DNA of 64,000 nucleotides, taken from NCBI RefSeq assembly GCF_000828575.1, contig NZ_AP011952.1:1-64000 (forward strand). The letters run 5' to 3'. Positions 19,076 to 28,760 of this stretch are shown piece by piece. Positions within the stretch are counted from its first letter, which is position 1. The number at the start of each line of letters is the position of its first letter. Source of the DNA: Methanothermobacter sp. CaT2. Lineage in GTDB: Archaea > Methanobacteriota > Methanobacteria > Methanobacteriales > Methanothermobacteraceae. The notes beneath the pieces are model-generated. The model saw only the letters and a list, made by a program, of their open reading frames with translations. It had not been told where the DNA came from and did not search any database. The position numbers and the translations under genes are program-made.

Positions 19076-19870
19076 ATGGATATTGCTCTTAAGGAAAAAA
19101 CTGATACCGAAATGGTCTTTGTGGTCACTGGCGTAACCGTTCCATTCATAAACGCCATAAGGAGGATCTGCATGATGGAGGTCCCCAAACTGGCAATTGA
19201 GTACGTTAACATGTACAGGAACGACGCCAGGATGTTTGATGAGGTACTCGCCCACAGGCTTGGACTGGTACCCCTCAAAGCTGACCCTGAATTCATTGAG
19301 GGCCTGAAAATGCCTGAGGAGTGTGGCTGTGATGAATACTGCTCTGAATGCAGTGTATCTTTCACACTCAAAAAGAAGGGTCCCGGCGTAATCTACTCCA
19401 GGGATCTTCTATCAGAGACACCTGCAGTCAAACCTGTATATTCTGATATACCCCTTGTGAAGCTGGGGGATGAGGATGAGCTTGAACTGGAGGCTGTTGC
19501 ACAGCTCGGTGTGGGAAGGGATCATGCCAAGTGGGAGCCTACAACAGCATGTGCATACAAGTACTATCCAATGATAACATTCACAGAGGAATGCGATGAG
19601 TGCCTTGAATGTGTGGATGCATGTCCAAGGGGAGTTCTTGGAGGGGAATCAGGGAAACCCCAGGTACTTGATGTTGAAAACTGTTCAATGTGCAAGAGCT
19701 GTGTGAGGGCATGTGATAAAGGGGCCATAATTGTGGGATATGAGGAAGGCAAGTTCATATTCAGGATAGAGACCGACGGATCAGTTGACCCTAAGGATGT
19801 CCTTCTTAGGGCATGTGACATCCTCAGAGACAAGGCAGAAAGGGTAATAACATTTTGTGAAGGAGGCTAA
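19076..19870 (+). CDS. rpoD: DNA-directed RNA polymerase subunit D with ferredoxin-like domain
   Basis: Subunit D is the archaeal homologue of bacterial alpha and pairs with subunit L to nucleate polymerase assembly. I use ATG 19076 (264 residues); an upstream in-frame ATG lies inside S11. The N-terminal RPB3-like part has [16 protein letters not shown]. Two [4Fe-4S] motifs are inserted: Cys 173, 176, 179, 183 and Cys 203, 206, 209, 213. Iron-sulfur clusters in subunit D are known for several archaea and are thought to stabilise assembly. A role as an oxygen or redox sensor is speculative. Confidence 0.96.
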   Translation: MDIALKEKTDTEMVFVVTGVTVPFINAIRRICMMEVPKLAIEYVNMYRNDARMFDEVLAHRLGLVPLKADPEFIEGLKMPEECGCDEYCSECSVSFTLKKKGPGVIYSRDLLSETPAVKPVYSDIPLVKLGDEDELELEAVAQLGVGRDHAKWEPTTACAYKYYPMITFTEECDECLECVDACPRGVLGGESGKPQVLDVENCSMCKSCVRACDKGAIIVGYEEGKFIFRIETDGSVDPKDVLLRACDILRDKAERVITFCEGG

Positions 19871-19873
19871 GCC

Positions 19874-20239
19874 ATGGCTAGGAAGATTACCAAGACAAAT
19901 CCCAATCTCATAAAACTCATACGCAACCTCAGAAAGAAATCATCCCAGGAGGGCGCGGCGATCTGGAAGGACGTTGCAAGGAGGCTCGAAAGACCCACAA
20001 GGAACAGGGCCGCGGTTAACATTTCCAAGATAAACAGGTACACAGATGAAAATGAAACGGTCATCGTACCTGGAAAGGTCCTTGGAAGCGGGAGACTTGA
20101 CCACAAGGTTCAGGTTGTCGCCCTATCATTTTCACAGACAGCCAGGGATAAGATAGAGGGCGCTGGTGGAGAGTGCCTGACACTCGGAAAGATCGTTGAA
20201 GAAAATCCAGCCATAAAGAACATCAGGATAATAGAATAG
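19874..20239 (+). CDS. rpl18e: 50S ribosomal protein L18e (eL18)
   Basis: This 121-residue archaeal/eukaryotic protein is related to the L15 fold. It contains [19 protein letters not shown]-like sequence ([20 protein letters not shown]), [20 protein letters not shown] and a C-terminal alpha/beta tail. It lies between rpoD and L13, the standard archaeal order. Confidence 0.96.
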   Translation: MARKITKTNPNLIKLIRNLRKKSSQEGAAIWKDVARRLERPTRNRAAVNISKINRYTDENETVIVPGKVLGSGRLDHKVQVVALSFSQTARDKIEGAGGECLTLGKIVEENPAIKNIRIIE

Positions 20240-20248
20240 GTGTTGCTC

Positions 20249-20671
20249 ATGATCATCAATGGAGAAGGACATATCCTTGGAAGACTGGCAAGCGTGGTCA
20301 GCCAGAAACTCCTGGAAGGGGAGGAAGTGGTTGTCCTCAATGCTGAGAAAATTATAATCACAGGCTCAAAGCAGTGGGCATACAGCAAGTACAAGCAGAG
20401 GATTGATAGGGCCAGCATATCAAACCCCCGCCGAATGGGTCCAAAGTACCCGAGAAGACCCGACGACATATTCAGAAGAACCGTGAGGGGAATGCTCCCC
20501 TACAGGAAATCAAAGGGCAGAGAGGCCTTCAAGGGCCTGAAAGCATATGTTGGTGTTCCAAGGGAATTCAAGGACGAAGAAATGGTTGAAATACCTGAGG
20601 CCAGAGCAGGTAACATAAAGAAGGGAATGGAGCTTGGAGAGATTTCAGAACTTCTGGGCGCTAAATTCTAA
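20249..20671 (+). CDS. rpl13: 50S ribosomal protein L13 (uL13)
   Basis: uL13 is an early-assembly large-subunit protein. The ATG at 20249 is chosen because AGGTG (20238-20242) is its ribosome-binding site; the GTG at 20240 is part of that site. The 140-residue product begins [20 protein letters not shown] and contains [20 protein letters not shown]. Confidence 0.95.
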   Translation: MIINGEGHILGRLASVVSQKLLEGEEVVVLNAEKIIITGSKQWAYSKYKQRIDRASISNPRRMGPKYPRRPDDIFRRTVRGMLPYRKSKGREAFKGLKAYVGVPREFKDEEMVEIPEARAGNIKKGMELGEISELLGAKF

Positions 20672-20687
20672 CTTAGGGAGTGTAATC

Positions 20688-21089
20688 ATGAGGAAGGTTA
20701 TTCACACAAGCGGCAAAAGGAAAACCGCCATTGCAAGGGGAACCATCAGTGAAGGTAAGGGTAGAGTGAGGATCAATAAGGTGCCTGTGGAACTCTACAC
20801 CCCTGAACTTGCAAGGCTCAAGATCATGGAACCACTGCAGCTGGCCGGTGATGTTGTTAATGATGTGGACATAAACATCAGGGTCGTTGGAGGCGGAATC
20901 GTAGGTCAGGCAGAGGCTGCAAGGATGGTCATAGCCAGGGGCCTTGTGGAATGGACAGGGGACATGGACCTCAAGGAGAAGTTTGTGAGGTACGACAGGA
21001 CAATGCTTGTAGGGGACCCCAGGCGTTCAGAGCCCAAGAAGTACGGTGGACGCGGCGCCCGTGCAAGGAGACAGAAGAGTTACAGGTAG
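20688..21089 (+). CDS. rps9: 30S ribosomal protein S9 (uS9)
   Basis: uS9 reaches the P-site tRNA with its C-terminal arginine. The 133-residue product starts [20 protein letters not shown] at ATG 20688, behind TTAGGGAGTG; a longer in-frame reading would overlap L13. The basic tail [13 protein letters not shown] is universal for the family. Confidence 0.96.
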   Translation: MRKVIHTSGKRKTAIARGTISEGKGRVRINKVPVELYTPELARLKIMEPLQLAGDVVNDVDINIRVVGGGIVGQAEAARMVIARGLVEWTGDMDLKEKFVRYDRTMLVGDPRRSEPKKYGGRGARARRQKSYR

Positions 21090-21102
21090 ATCAAGCGATA
21101 AC

Positions 21103-21110
21103 TTTATATA
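21103..21110 (+). promoter_or_regulatory. TATA box before rpoN
   Basis: TTTATATA is followed by a T-rich run. Initiation about 25 bases downstream would give a short leader before the ATG at 21149. The same T-run (21111-21120) could terminate the S13-S9 transcript. Either reading makes rpoN, tRNA-Pro, rpoK and enolase a separate unit. Confidence 0.5.
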
Positions 21111-21148
21111 TTTTTATTTTATAAAATTAAAGAGTAGAATGATTCAGT

Positions 21149-21316
21149 ATGATTCCAGTAAGATGTTTAAGCTGCGGAAAACCTGTATCAGCCTATTTCA
21201 AAGAGTATCAGAAAAGAGTGGCTGATGGAGAGGACCCAAAGGCTGTCCTTGATGACCTGGGTCTTAAGAGGTACTGCTGCAGACGAATGTTAATTTCACA
21301 TGTTGAGACATGGTAG
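21149..21316 (+). CDS. rpoN: DNA-directed RNA polymerase subunit N
   Basis: RpoN is the 55-residue homologue of Rpb10. The sequence [17 protein letters not shown] with [14 protein letters not shown] later gives the zinc ligands Cys6, Cys9, Cys43 and Cys44. The stop codon TAG is immediately followed by the first base of tRNA-Pro, so RNase P cleavage of the precursor would cut exactly at the end of this mRNA. Confidence 0.96.
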   Translation: MIPVRCLSCGKPVSAYFKEYQKRVADGEDPKAVLDDLGLKRYCCRRMLISHVETW

Positions 21317-21351
21317 GGGACCGTAGGGTAGCTTGGTCCATCCTCCCAGCC

Positions 21352-21383
21352 ATTGAAGAAGTTTCAGTACTTTTCAACTGGAA
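21352..21383 (+). other. tRNA-Pro intron 1 (position 32/33)
   Basis: The bulge-helix-bulge is formed by exon helix CCATCCTC (21338-21345) with GGGGATGG (21385-21392), a central 4-bp helix CCAG (21346-21349) with CTGG (21378-21381), and 3-nt bulges CCA and AAC cut after their second base. The intron interior folds as TTGAA-G-AAGT/ACTT-TTCAA. The site is non-canonical because it precedes the anticodon. Confidence 0.85.
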
Positions 21384-21388
21384 CGGGG

Positions 21389-21434
<46 letters not shown>

Positions 21435-21489
21435 TCCCATCAAAACAATCCAAGAACCTCTATTTTAAGTTTTTCTTGGAGGCAATGAA

Positions 21490-21669
21490 ATGGCGTCAAA
21501 AAAACTCACACGTTTTGAAAGGGCTAGGTTGATAGGTGCCAGGGCACTCCAGATATCAATGGGTGCAAGGCCCCAGGTTGAGATTCAGGAGTCACTGGAC
21601 CCTGTTGATATAGCCAGGAAGGAACTTGAAAAGAAGGTAATGCCACTGGATGTTAGAAGAGACAAATAA
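21490..21669 (+). CDS. rpoK: DNA-directed RNA polymerase subunit K
   Basis: RpoK is the 59-residue homologue of Rpb6 and bacterial omega. It has [20 protein letters not shown] and [16 protein letters not shown], both family signatures. A TTGGAGGCAA site precedes ATG 21490. It follows tRNA-Pro by 50 bases and precedes enolase. Confidence 0.95.
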   Translation: MASKKLTRFERARLIGARALQISMGARPQVEIQESLDPVDIARKELEKKVMPLDVRRDK

Positions 21670-21720
21670 ACTCTAATAAACCACTATTTTTCCATGTAGA
21701 GTTTATTGTGAGGTGTTTTT

Positions 21721-22971
21721 GTGGAAAGTATAATTGAAGATGTTAGAGTAAGAAAAATTCTTGATAGCAGGGGAAACCCCACGGTTGAGGTTGATGTTAT
21801 AACCTGGAACGGCTTTGGAAGGGCAGCAGCCCCCAGCGGTGCAAGCACAGGTTCCAGGGAGGTCAAAGCATTCCCATCAGGTGGGGTTGATGAGATCATA
21901 ACAGAGGTTGAGGATATAATCTCATCAGAACTCATAGGAATGGATGCCGTTGACCTGCAGGACATAGACCTGGTTTTAAAGGAGATTGACGGAACAGAGA
22001 ACCTCTCATCACTTGGAGGAAACACTGTAGTGGCCGTCTCAATGGCAACTGCCAGGGCGGCTGCTTCATCATACAACATGCCCCTCTACAGGTTCCTTGG
22101 CGGTAACCTTGCAACTACCATACCATACCCCCTGGGCAACATGATAAACGGGGGAGCCCATGCCGGAGAGAACGCTCCTGACATACAGGAGTTCCTTGTG
22201 GTTCCTGTGGGTGCGGAGGATATAACAGAAGCGGTATTTGCAAATGCAGCCGTCCATAAGAAGATAAGGGAACTCATACAGAAAAAGGACCCCTCATTCA
22301 CAGGTGGTAAGGGTGATGAGGGAGGATGGGTGCCAAGCCTCTCAAACCATGATGCCCTGGAGATACAGGTAACAGCCTGTGAGGAGGTAACAGATGAACT
22401 TGGCGTTGAGGTAAGGCCGTCACTGGACCTTGCAGCAAGTGAATTCTGGGACCCTGAACTTGAAAGGTACGTCTACAAACAGGAGAAGGTCCAGAAGGAC
22501 ACCGGTGAACAGATAGAGTTTGTCAGGGAGATCATTGAGACCTACGACATGTACTATGTTGAGGACCCCTTCCATGAGGGCGACTTTGAGGGCTTTGCTG
22601 AACTCACCTCACTTGTGGGGAACCGCTGCATAATCTGTGGTGACGACATCTTCGTAACCAACAGGGAGATACTCAGAGAGGGCATAGAGATGGGTGCCGC
22701 CAATGGTATAATAATCAAACCAAACCAGATAGGTACACTCACAGACACCTACCTGACAGTCAAACTTGCCCGTGAGAACCGTTACACCCCGGTGGTCTCC
22801 CACAGGTCAGGTGAGACAACGGATGATACAATAGCCCACCTTGCAGTGGCTTTCGGGGCACCACTCATCAAGACAGGTGCCATAGGCGGCGAGAGGATAG
22901 CCAAACTGAATGAACTCATACGCATACAGGAAGAGATTCCTTATTCAACCATGGCGGAACTGCCATTTTAA
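21721..22971 (+). CDS. eno: Enolase
   Basis: Enolase interconverts 2-phosphoglycerate and phosphoenolpyruvate. The 416-residue protein begins at GTG 21721 behind GAGGTG (21710-21715). Family motifs are [38 protein letters not shown], the metal-binding Glu in DPFHEGD, KPNQIGT with the catalytic Lys, and SHRSGETTD. Placement between RNA polymerase subunits and S2 is conserved in archaea. Confidence 0.97.
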   Translation: MESIIEDVRVRKILDSRGNPTVEVDVITWNGFGRAAAPSGASTGSREVKAFPSGGVDEIITEVEDIISSELIGMDAVDLQDIDLVLKEIDGTENLSSLGGNTVVAVSMATARAAASSYNMPLYRFLGGNLATTIPYPLGNMINGGAHAGENAPDIQEFLVVPVGAEDITEAVFANAAVHKKIRELIQKKDPSFTGGKGDEGGWVPSLSNHDALEIQVTACEEVTDELGVEVRPSLDLAASEFWDPELERYVYKQEKVQKDTGEQIEFVREIIETYDMYYVEDPFHEGDFEGFAELTSLVGNRCIICGDDIFVTNREILREGIEMGAANGIIIKPNQIGTLTDTYLTVKLARENRYTPVVSHRSGETTDDTIAHLAVAFGAPLIKTGAIGGERIAKLNELIRIQEEIPYSTMAELPF

Positions 22972-22995
22972 CATCAAACTTACTGAGGTGATATA

Positions 22996-23592
22996 TTGTC
23001 AGAACTACTGATACCACTAGACAAATACCTTGCAGCAGGACTGCATATTGGAACACAGCAGAAAACAGCTGATATGGAGAAATACATCTACCGTGTAAGA
23101 TCAGATGGGCTCTACGTCCTTGATATAAGGAAAACAAATGACAGAATAATAGCGGCCTCAAAGTTCCTTGCAAAGTATGAGCCAGATGATATACTGGCTG
23201 TATCAACGAGGCAGTATGGACAGGAACCTGTCAGGAAATTCGGTGAGGTGACAGGTGCAAGGACAATACCCGGCAGATTCATCCCGGGCACACTGACAAA
23301 CCCCAACTATGCAAAGTTCATTGAGCCACAGGTGCTGGTTGCAACCGATCCCAGGTCAGATTCACAGGCAATAGTTGAGGCCAAACAGATAGGCCTGCCT
23401 GTTGTGGCACTCTGCGACACAGAAAACCTGCTTGGAAATGTTGATATCGCAATACCCGTCAACAACAAGGGCCGTAAAGCCATAGCCCTTGTTTACTGGC
23501 TCCTGGCAAGGCAGCTGCTCAGGGAGAAGGGTGTGCTCAAGGAGGATGAGGACCTGGATATACCTCCCACTGAATTTGAACTGAAAATTTAG
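22996..23592 (+). CDS. rps2: 30S ribosomal protein S2 (uS2)
   Basis: This 198-residue protein is the archaeal/eukaryotic (SA-type) uS2. TTG is the start behind a full GAGGTGAT site (22985-22992). Motifs are [38 protein letters not shown] and [20 protein letters not shown]. Confidence 0.96.
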   Translation: MSELLIPLDKYLAAGLHIGTQQKTADMEKYIYRVRSDGLYVLDIRKTNDRIIAASKFLAKYEPDDILAVSTRQYGQEPVRKFGEVTGARTIPGRFIPGTLTNPNYAKFIEPQVLVATDPRSDSQAIVEAKQIGLPVVALCDTENLLGNVDIAIPVNNKGRKAIALVYWLLARQLLREKGVLKEDEDLDIPPTEFELKI

Positions 23593-23601
23593 AGTGGTTC
23601 T

Positions 23602-24444
23602 ATGATAAGAAGACCTGCAGTGGCGGGAGCTTTCTATGAGCGGGACCCTGAAGCCCTCAGAAGGCGAATTGAGTGGTGCTTCAACCATGAACTGGGGCCG
23701 GGCGGTCTGCCGGTCAGGGGTTCCGCCAGGGACATAAAGGGGGTGATCGCCCCCCACGCAGGTTACATGTACTCAGGACCTGTGGCAGCCCACGCCTACC
23801 ATGAGATGGTATCAGACGGTATACCTGAAACATTCGTGATAATCTGCCCCAACCACACAGGCATGGGGTCAGGCGTCTCACTGATGCAGAGGGGAGCATG
23901 GGAAACACCCCTCGGTGTCGTGGATATTGACAGTGAACTTGCAGAGGTCATTGTAAGGGAATCCGGTATCATTGATATTGATGGGACAGCCCACCTCGGA
24001 GAGCACAGCTGTGAGGTCCATGTACCATTCATCCAGTACTTCACAGATAGATTCAGGATAGTCCCCATCACCATGTGGATGCAGGACCAGGAGACAGCCA
24101 CAGACGTTGGACATGCAGTGGCTGCAGCGATTGAGAGGACAGAAAGGGACGCGGTTGTCATTGCAAGCACTGACTTCACCCACTACAGCCCCGCCGATGT
24201 TGCAGGATCCATTGACAGCAGGATAATTGAGAGGATAACCGAAATGGATGATACAGGCATGTACGGTGTTATAACGGAACTCAATGCAACCATGTGTGGT
24301 TACGGGCCAGTGGCCGCCAGCATCACAGCATCCAGGATGCTCGGAGCCAGTGAGTGCAGGCTCCTGAAGTATGCCACGAGTGGTGATATAACAGGGGACC
24401 AGAGTTCAGTTGTGGGCTATGCCTCCCTTGTCCTGAGAGGCTGA
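23602..24444 (+). CDS. MEMO family protein (AmmeMemoRadiSam group)
   Basis: The 280-residue protein matches the MEMO1 family, whose fold resembles extradiol dioxygenases. The expected metal-site histidines appear in APHAGYMYSGPVAAHAY, CEVHVPF and STDFTHYSP. The biochemical role in archaea is not settled; human MEMO1 binds copper or iron. It sits between S2 and mevalonate kinase, an order seen in other methanogens, without a proven functional link. Confidence 0.92.
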   Translation: MIRRPAVAGAFYERDPEALRRRIEWCFNHELGPGGLPVRGSARDIKGVIAPHAGYMYSGPVAAHAYHEMVSDGIPETFVIICPNHTGMGSGVSLMQRGAWETPLGVVDIDSELAEVIVRESGIIDIDGTAHLGEHSCEVHVPFIQYFTDRFRIVPITMWMQDQETATDVGHAVAAAIERTERDAVVIASTDFTHYSPADVAGSIDSRIIERITEMDDTGMYGVITELNATMCGYGPVAASITASRMLGASECRLLKYATSGDITGDQSSVVGYASLVLRG

Positions 24445-24454
24445 GGGTGAAACA

Positions 24455-25372
24455 TTGAAGTCACGGGCATCAGCACCTGCCAAGGCCATTCTTTTTGGTG
24501 AACATGCCGTTGTATATGGGAAACCGGCGATTGCAGCTGCAGTAGATAGAAGGGTGACTGTAACCCTAGGGGATTCATCTGAAAACCGGGTTACCATACC
24601 ATCCCTGGGAGTTGATTTCAGGTCTGAATCCAGCCCAAGGGGAGGTATTCTTGACTACGTTGGGAAAACCCTCAAACTCTACCATGACGGGTCACCACTC
24701 AGTATCCAGATCGAAATGGAGATACCGGTGGGGTCGGGCCTTGGCTCATCAGCAGCACTCACAGTTGCACTCATAGGGGCCCTTGATGAATACCATGGAA
24801 GGGAATCAGAACCTGAGGATACCGCAGCGAGGGCCCACAGGGTTGAACTCGAAGTCCAGGGAGCCGCAAGTCCCCTTGACACCACAGTGAGCACATATGG
24901 CGGTCTGGTGTACCTTGACAGTCAGAGGAATGTGGAAAAGGTTAATGCGCGGCTTCATGATCTTGTAATAGCGCACCTGGACCATTCAGGTGACACCGCA
25001 GAGATGGTTGCAGGAGTCGCAGAGCTCCGAAGCAGATTCCCGGATGTCATGGATGGAATCATGGATGCAGTTGAGATGATAACCATGAGGGCATACAGGG
25101 CACTTATGAGTAACAGCCCGGAACCCATAGGGGACCTTATGAACATAAACCAGGGGCTCCTTGACGCCATGGGCGTGTCCACAGGGGAACTTTCAATGAT
25201 GGTCTATGAGGCCAGGAGTGCAGGTGCAGCCGGCTCCAAGATCACAGGTGCCGGGGGAGGCGGAAGCATAATAGCATACTGCCCTGGCTGCGCAGAAGAT
25301 GTTGCTGAGGCCCTTAACAGGAACTGGAATGCAATGAAGGCCAGGTTTTCAGAAGAGGGCCTGATCAGGTAA
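24455..25372 (+). CDS. mvk: Mevalonate kinase
   Basis: This GHMP-family kinase phosphorylates mevalonate for archaeal lipid synthesis. TTG is the start, after GAGGGTGA. The 305-residue protein has RASAPAKAILFGEHAVVYGK at the N-terminus, the ATP loop PVGSGLGSSAALTVAL at about residues 93-108, and the C-terminal GAGGGGSIIAY motif. The next gene encodes the archaeal isopentenyl phosphate kinase. Confidence 0.95.
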   Translation: MKSRASAPAKAILFGEHAVVYGKPAIAAAVDRRVTVTLGDSSENRVTIPSLGVDFRSESSPRGGILDYVGKTLKLYHDGSPLSIQIEMEIPVGSGLGSSAALTVALIGALDEYHGRESEPEDTAARAHRVELEVQGAASPLDTTVSTYGGLVYLDSQRNVEKVNARLHDLVIAHLDHSGDTAEMVAGVAELRSRFPDVMDGIMDAVEMITMRAYRALMSNSPEPIGDLMNINQGLLDAMGVSTGELSMMVYEARSAGAAGSKITGAGGGGSIIAYCPGCAEDVAEALNRNWNAMKARFSEEGLIR

Positions 25373-25401
25373 AACTTCTTATCACTTAAAGGGGCATCTT
25401 G

Positions 25402-26196
25402 ATGATCATTCTCAAGGTAGGTGGAAGTGTAATTACCAGAAAGGACTCTGAGGAACCTGAAATAGATTCAGAAAACCTTCAGAGGATAGCCTCAGAGATT
25501 GCAGACGCTTCACCATTATCACTCATGATAATACATGGGGCCGGATCATTCGGCCACCCATTCGCAGGAAAATACAGGATAGGATCTGAAATAAAGGATG
25601 AGGAGGAATTCAGAAAGCGGAGATTTGGATCCGCACTCACACAGAACTGGGTCAGGAAACTCAACACACACGTCTGTGATGCGCTCCTTGATGAGGGAAT
25701 ACCGGCGGTCTCCATGCCCCCATCAGCATTCCTGAGGGCAGAGAATGGCCGCATCCGGGATGCTGATCTTTCAATGATAAAATCCTACCTGGAGGAGGGG
25801 ATGGTCCCTGTAAGTTACGGTGACGTGATCCTTGACTTAAACACCAGTGTGAGGTTCTCTGTGATATCAGGTGACCAGCTCATAAACCACTTCTCCATCA
25901 GGTTAGGGCCAGAGAGGGTCATACTGGGAACCGATGTGGACGGGGTTTACACCAGGAACCCAAAGAAATACCCTGATGCGAGGCTTCTTGACGTTATAGG
26001 ATCCCTTGATGACCTCGAATCCCTTGATGGGACAGTTAATACTGACGTTACAGGTGGAATGGTTGGTAAGGTGGGGGAACTCCTGGCCCTCGCAGAGAGG
26101 GGTATAGAATCAGAGATAATAAATGCAGGTGTACCTGGAAATATCCTGAGGGCCCTCCGTGGAGAGGCTGTGAGGGGCACCAGGATCAGAAAATAA
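25402..26196 (+). CDS. Isopentenyl phosphate kinase
   Basis: IPK makes isopentenyl diphosphate from isopentenyl phosphate in the archaeal modified mevalonate pathway. The 264-residue amino-acid-kinase-fold protein starts at ATG 25402, with a TTG one codon upstream being less likely. The N-terminal ILKVGGSVITRK and the GAGSFGHPFAGKY segment (with its substrate-discriminating His) are diagnostic. The M. thermautotrophicus enzyme is structurally characterised. Confidence 0.94.
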   Translation: MIILKVGGSVITRKDSEEPEIDSENLQRIASEIADASPLSLMIIHGAGSFGHPFAGKYRIGSEIKDEEEFRKRRFGSALTQNWVRKLNTHVCDALLDEGIPAVSMPPSAFLRAENGRIRDADLSMIKSYLEEGMVPVSYGDVILDLNTSVRFSVISGDQLINHFSIRLGPERVILGTDVDGVYTRNPKKYPDARLLDVIGSLDDLESLDGTVNTDVTGGMVGKVGELLALAERGIESEIINAGVPGNILRALRGEAVRGTRIRK

Positions 26197-26210
26197 ATCA
26201 TTCATATCAC

Positions 26211-26348
26211 GATCATAACCTGATAGTTCAGGGTTACAGTTAAGGGAAATTTGAAGGCCAGATCATCGATTCAGATCATCAATTAAGGGAATTAAGACAT
26301 GATCATAACCTGATAGTTCAGGATTATCAATTAAGGGAAATTTGAAGG
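26211..26348 (+). repeat. Two direct repeats upstream of fni
   Basis: The 22-mer beginning GATCATAACCTGATAGTTCA occurs exactly at 26211-26232 and 26301-26322. Both are followed by a similar segment ending TTAAGGGAAATTTGAAGG, so the units are about 47 bp (26211-26257 and 26301-26348). A third partial ATCAATTAAGGGAATTA lies between them at about 26278. The second copy supplies the leader of fni. The origin by tandem duplication is inferred. Confidence 0.9.
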
Positions 26349-26356
26349 GCGTTAAA

Positions 26357-27403
26357 ATGATTTCGGATAGAAAACTGGAGCATTTGATCCTGTGCACAAG
26401 CTGTGACGTGGAGTACAGGAAGAGCACAGGCTTCGAGGAAATTGAAATGGTTCACAGGGCCATACCTGAGATAAACCGGGAAAAGATAGATATAGGACTG
26501 GATTTCCTGGGTAAAGAGCTTTCATCACCCATAATGATAAGTGCAATTACAGGCGGGCACCCTGCAGCCCTCAAAATAAACAGGGAACTTGCAAGGGCCG
26601 CAGAGGAACTCGGAATTGCACTTGGACTTGGAAGCCAGAGGGCAGGTGTTGAACACCCTGAGGTTGAGGAGACCTACGCCATAGCAAGGAAAGAGGCCCC
26701 ATCAGCAATGCTCGTGGGAAACATTGGAAGCTCCCACATCGAATATGCAGAGAGGGCAGTTGAGATGATAGATGCAGATGCACTCGCAGTGCACCTCAAC
26801 CCCCTCCAGGAGTCAATACAACCCGGAGGCGACGTGGACTCAACCGGGGCCCTCGAATCCATATCATCAATTGTGAAGTCCATGGATGTCCCTGTAATGG
26901 TCAAGGAGACAGGCGCAGGTATATCCTCAGAGGACGCCATAAAACTTGAAGCATGCGGGGTGGCGGCCATAGACGTTGCAGGTGCAGGCGGAACCAGCTG
27001 GGCCGCAGTTGAAACCTACCGTGCAGACGACAGATACCTGGGTGAGCTTTTCTGGGACTGGGGAATACCCACCGCTGCAAGCACAGTGGAGGTTGCAGAG
27101 TCAGTAAACGTGCCTGTGATTGCATCAGGGGGTATACGAAGCGGACTTGACGCTGCAAAGGCCATAGCCCTAGGTGCAACAATGGCTGGAATAGCACTCC
27201 CGGTACTTGAAGCTGCAGGCCAGGGTTACAGGGCCGTTATAAGGGTAATTGAAAGGTTCAACGAGGCACTTAAAACCGCCATGTACCTTGCAGGTGCAGA
27301 AACACTTGACGATCTCAGAAATTCACAAGTCATAATAATGGGCCGAACCAGAGAGTGGCTAAATGAAAGGGGCTTTGAAACAATAAAATACGCCAGGAGG
27401 TAA
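26357..27403 (+). CDS. fni: Isopentenyl-diphosphate delta-isomerase, type 2 (FMN-dependent)
   Basis: Fni interconverts IPP and DMAPP using FMN, NADPH and Mg. The 348-residue TIM-barrel protein starts at ATG 26357 (an in-frame TTG at 26342 falls within the repeat). Motifs are [41 protein letters not shown] with the substrate residues, and the FMN phosphate site [11 protein letters not shown]. Confidence 0.95.
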   Translation: MISDRKLEHLILCTSCDVEYRKSTGFEEIEMVHRAIPEINREKIDIGLDFLGKELSSPIMISAITGGHPAALKINRELARAAEELGIALGLGSQRAGVEHPEVEETYAIARKEAPSAMLVGNIGSSHIEYAERAVEMIDADALAVHLNPLQESIQPGGDVDSTGALESISSIVKSMDVPVMVKETGAGISSEDAIKLEACGVAAIDVAGAGGTSWAAVETYRADDRYLGELFWDWGIPTAASTVEVAESVNVPVIASGGIRSGLDAAKAIALGATMAGIALPVLEAAGQGYRAVIRVIERFNEALKTAMYLAGAETLDDLRNSQVIIMGRTREWLNERGFETIKYARR

Positions 27404-27407
27404 TAAT

Positions 27408-28760
27408 TTGAGCGTAGAAGTAATAGCGATCGGCGGATACGAGGAAGTAGGTAAGAACATGTCCGCCGTTAAGGTGGGGGATGATGTTGTAATATTTGAC
27501 ATGGGGATTCACCTTGACAGGGTTCACATACATGAGGACACAGACATTGCAAGGATGCACAGCCTGGACCTCATAGAGAGGGGTGTCATACCCGATGATA
27601 CCCTCATGAAGGACGTTGATGGAAAGGTCAGGGCAATAGTGTTCACACACGGGCACCTGGACCACATAGGGGCGGTTGCAAAGCTGGCCCACAGGTACCA
27701 GGCCCCCATAATAGCAACACCCTACACAATAGCACTCATAGAGAGGACAATAAAGGCAGAGCGAAAGTTCAATGTCCTAAACACACTCCAGGTCCTCAAT
27801 GCAGGGGAGAAGTGCCAGATATCCCCTGGTATAACACTGGAGTTCATACAGTCAACCCACAGTATACCACAGTCAGTTATAGCAGCACTCCACACACCGG
27901 AGGGTATAATAGTCTATGCACTTGACTTCAAATTCGATGACCACCAGAAGATATCACCACCACCTGACTACCACCGCCTCAGGGAGCTTGGAAGGAAGGG
28001 CGTCCTGGCAATGATAGTTGAAACAACCAGGGCCAACGAGAAGCAGGAGGTCAAGACACACTCAGAGAAGGTTGCAAGGATAGTCCTTGAGGATATAATG
28101 AAGAACCCCCTTGAGGAGAGGAACGGGATGATAGTGACCACCTTCTCCTCCCACATGGAGCGTATACAGGCCATAAGTGACATAGCATCACAGAGCGACA
28201 GGCAGATGCTCCTCCTTGGAAGGTCAATGGAGAGATACTGTGGACTCGCAGAGGCCATGGGCATACTCAAACTCCCTGAGAATGCCAGCATATATGGAAG
28301 TCCAAAGGCTGTTAACAGGGCCCTTGCACGTGCAGAGGCAAAGCGTGAGGATTACCTCCTCATCACAACAGGTCACCAGGGGGAACCCGATGCTCTGCTG
28401 CCTAGGATAGCCAATGCAAAGACCCAGTTCCGGATAAAGAGGGGTGACAATGTGGTGATATCAGCCCCCGTCATACCCAACCCCATGAACGTTGCAAACA
28501 GGAACCTCATGGAGCGTCGCCTGGCATCAAGCGGTGCAAGGATCTACACAAATGCACACGTATCAGGGCATGCAGGTAGGGAGGACCACAGGGACTTCAT
28601 AAGGATGCTCAACCCCATGCACATAATACCAGCCCACGGAGACCTCAGCATGCTCTCGGCCTACGCCGAGATAGCAGAGGAGGAGGGCTACAAGCTGGGT
28701 AACGACATACACATCTTGAGGAATGGACAGGCACAGGTATTTAATGGAGGTATCCGATGA
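27408..28760 (+). CDS. rnj: Ribonuclease J (archaeal beta-CASP metallo-beta-lactamase)
   Basis: Archaeal RNase J is a 5'-3' exoribonuclease. The 450-residue protein starts at TTG 27408 behind AGGAGGT (27396-27402). The metallo-beta-lactamase motif H81-G-H83-L-D85-H86 is intact, followed by the beta-CASP segment ([20 protein letters not shown]) and the C-terminal [15 protein letters not shown] and IIPAHGD motifs. It overlaps idsA by four bases (ATGA), so an RNA-decay enzyme is translationally coupled to a lipid enzyme. Confidence 0.92.

Noticed and set aside
18826-19371. 181-codon minus-strand frame
   Set aside because: It is antisense to S11 and rpoD, both certain.
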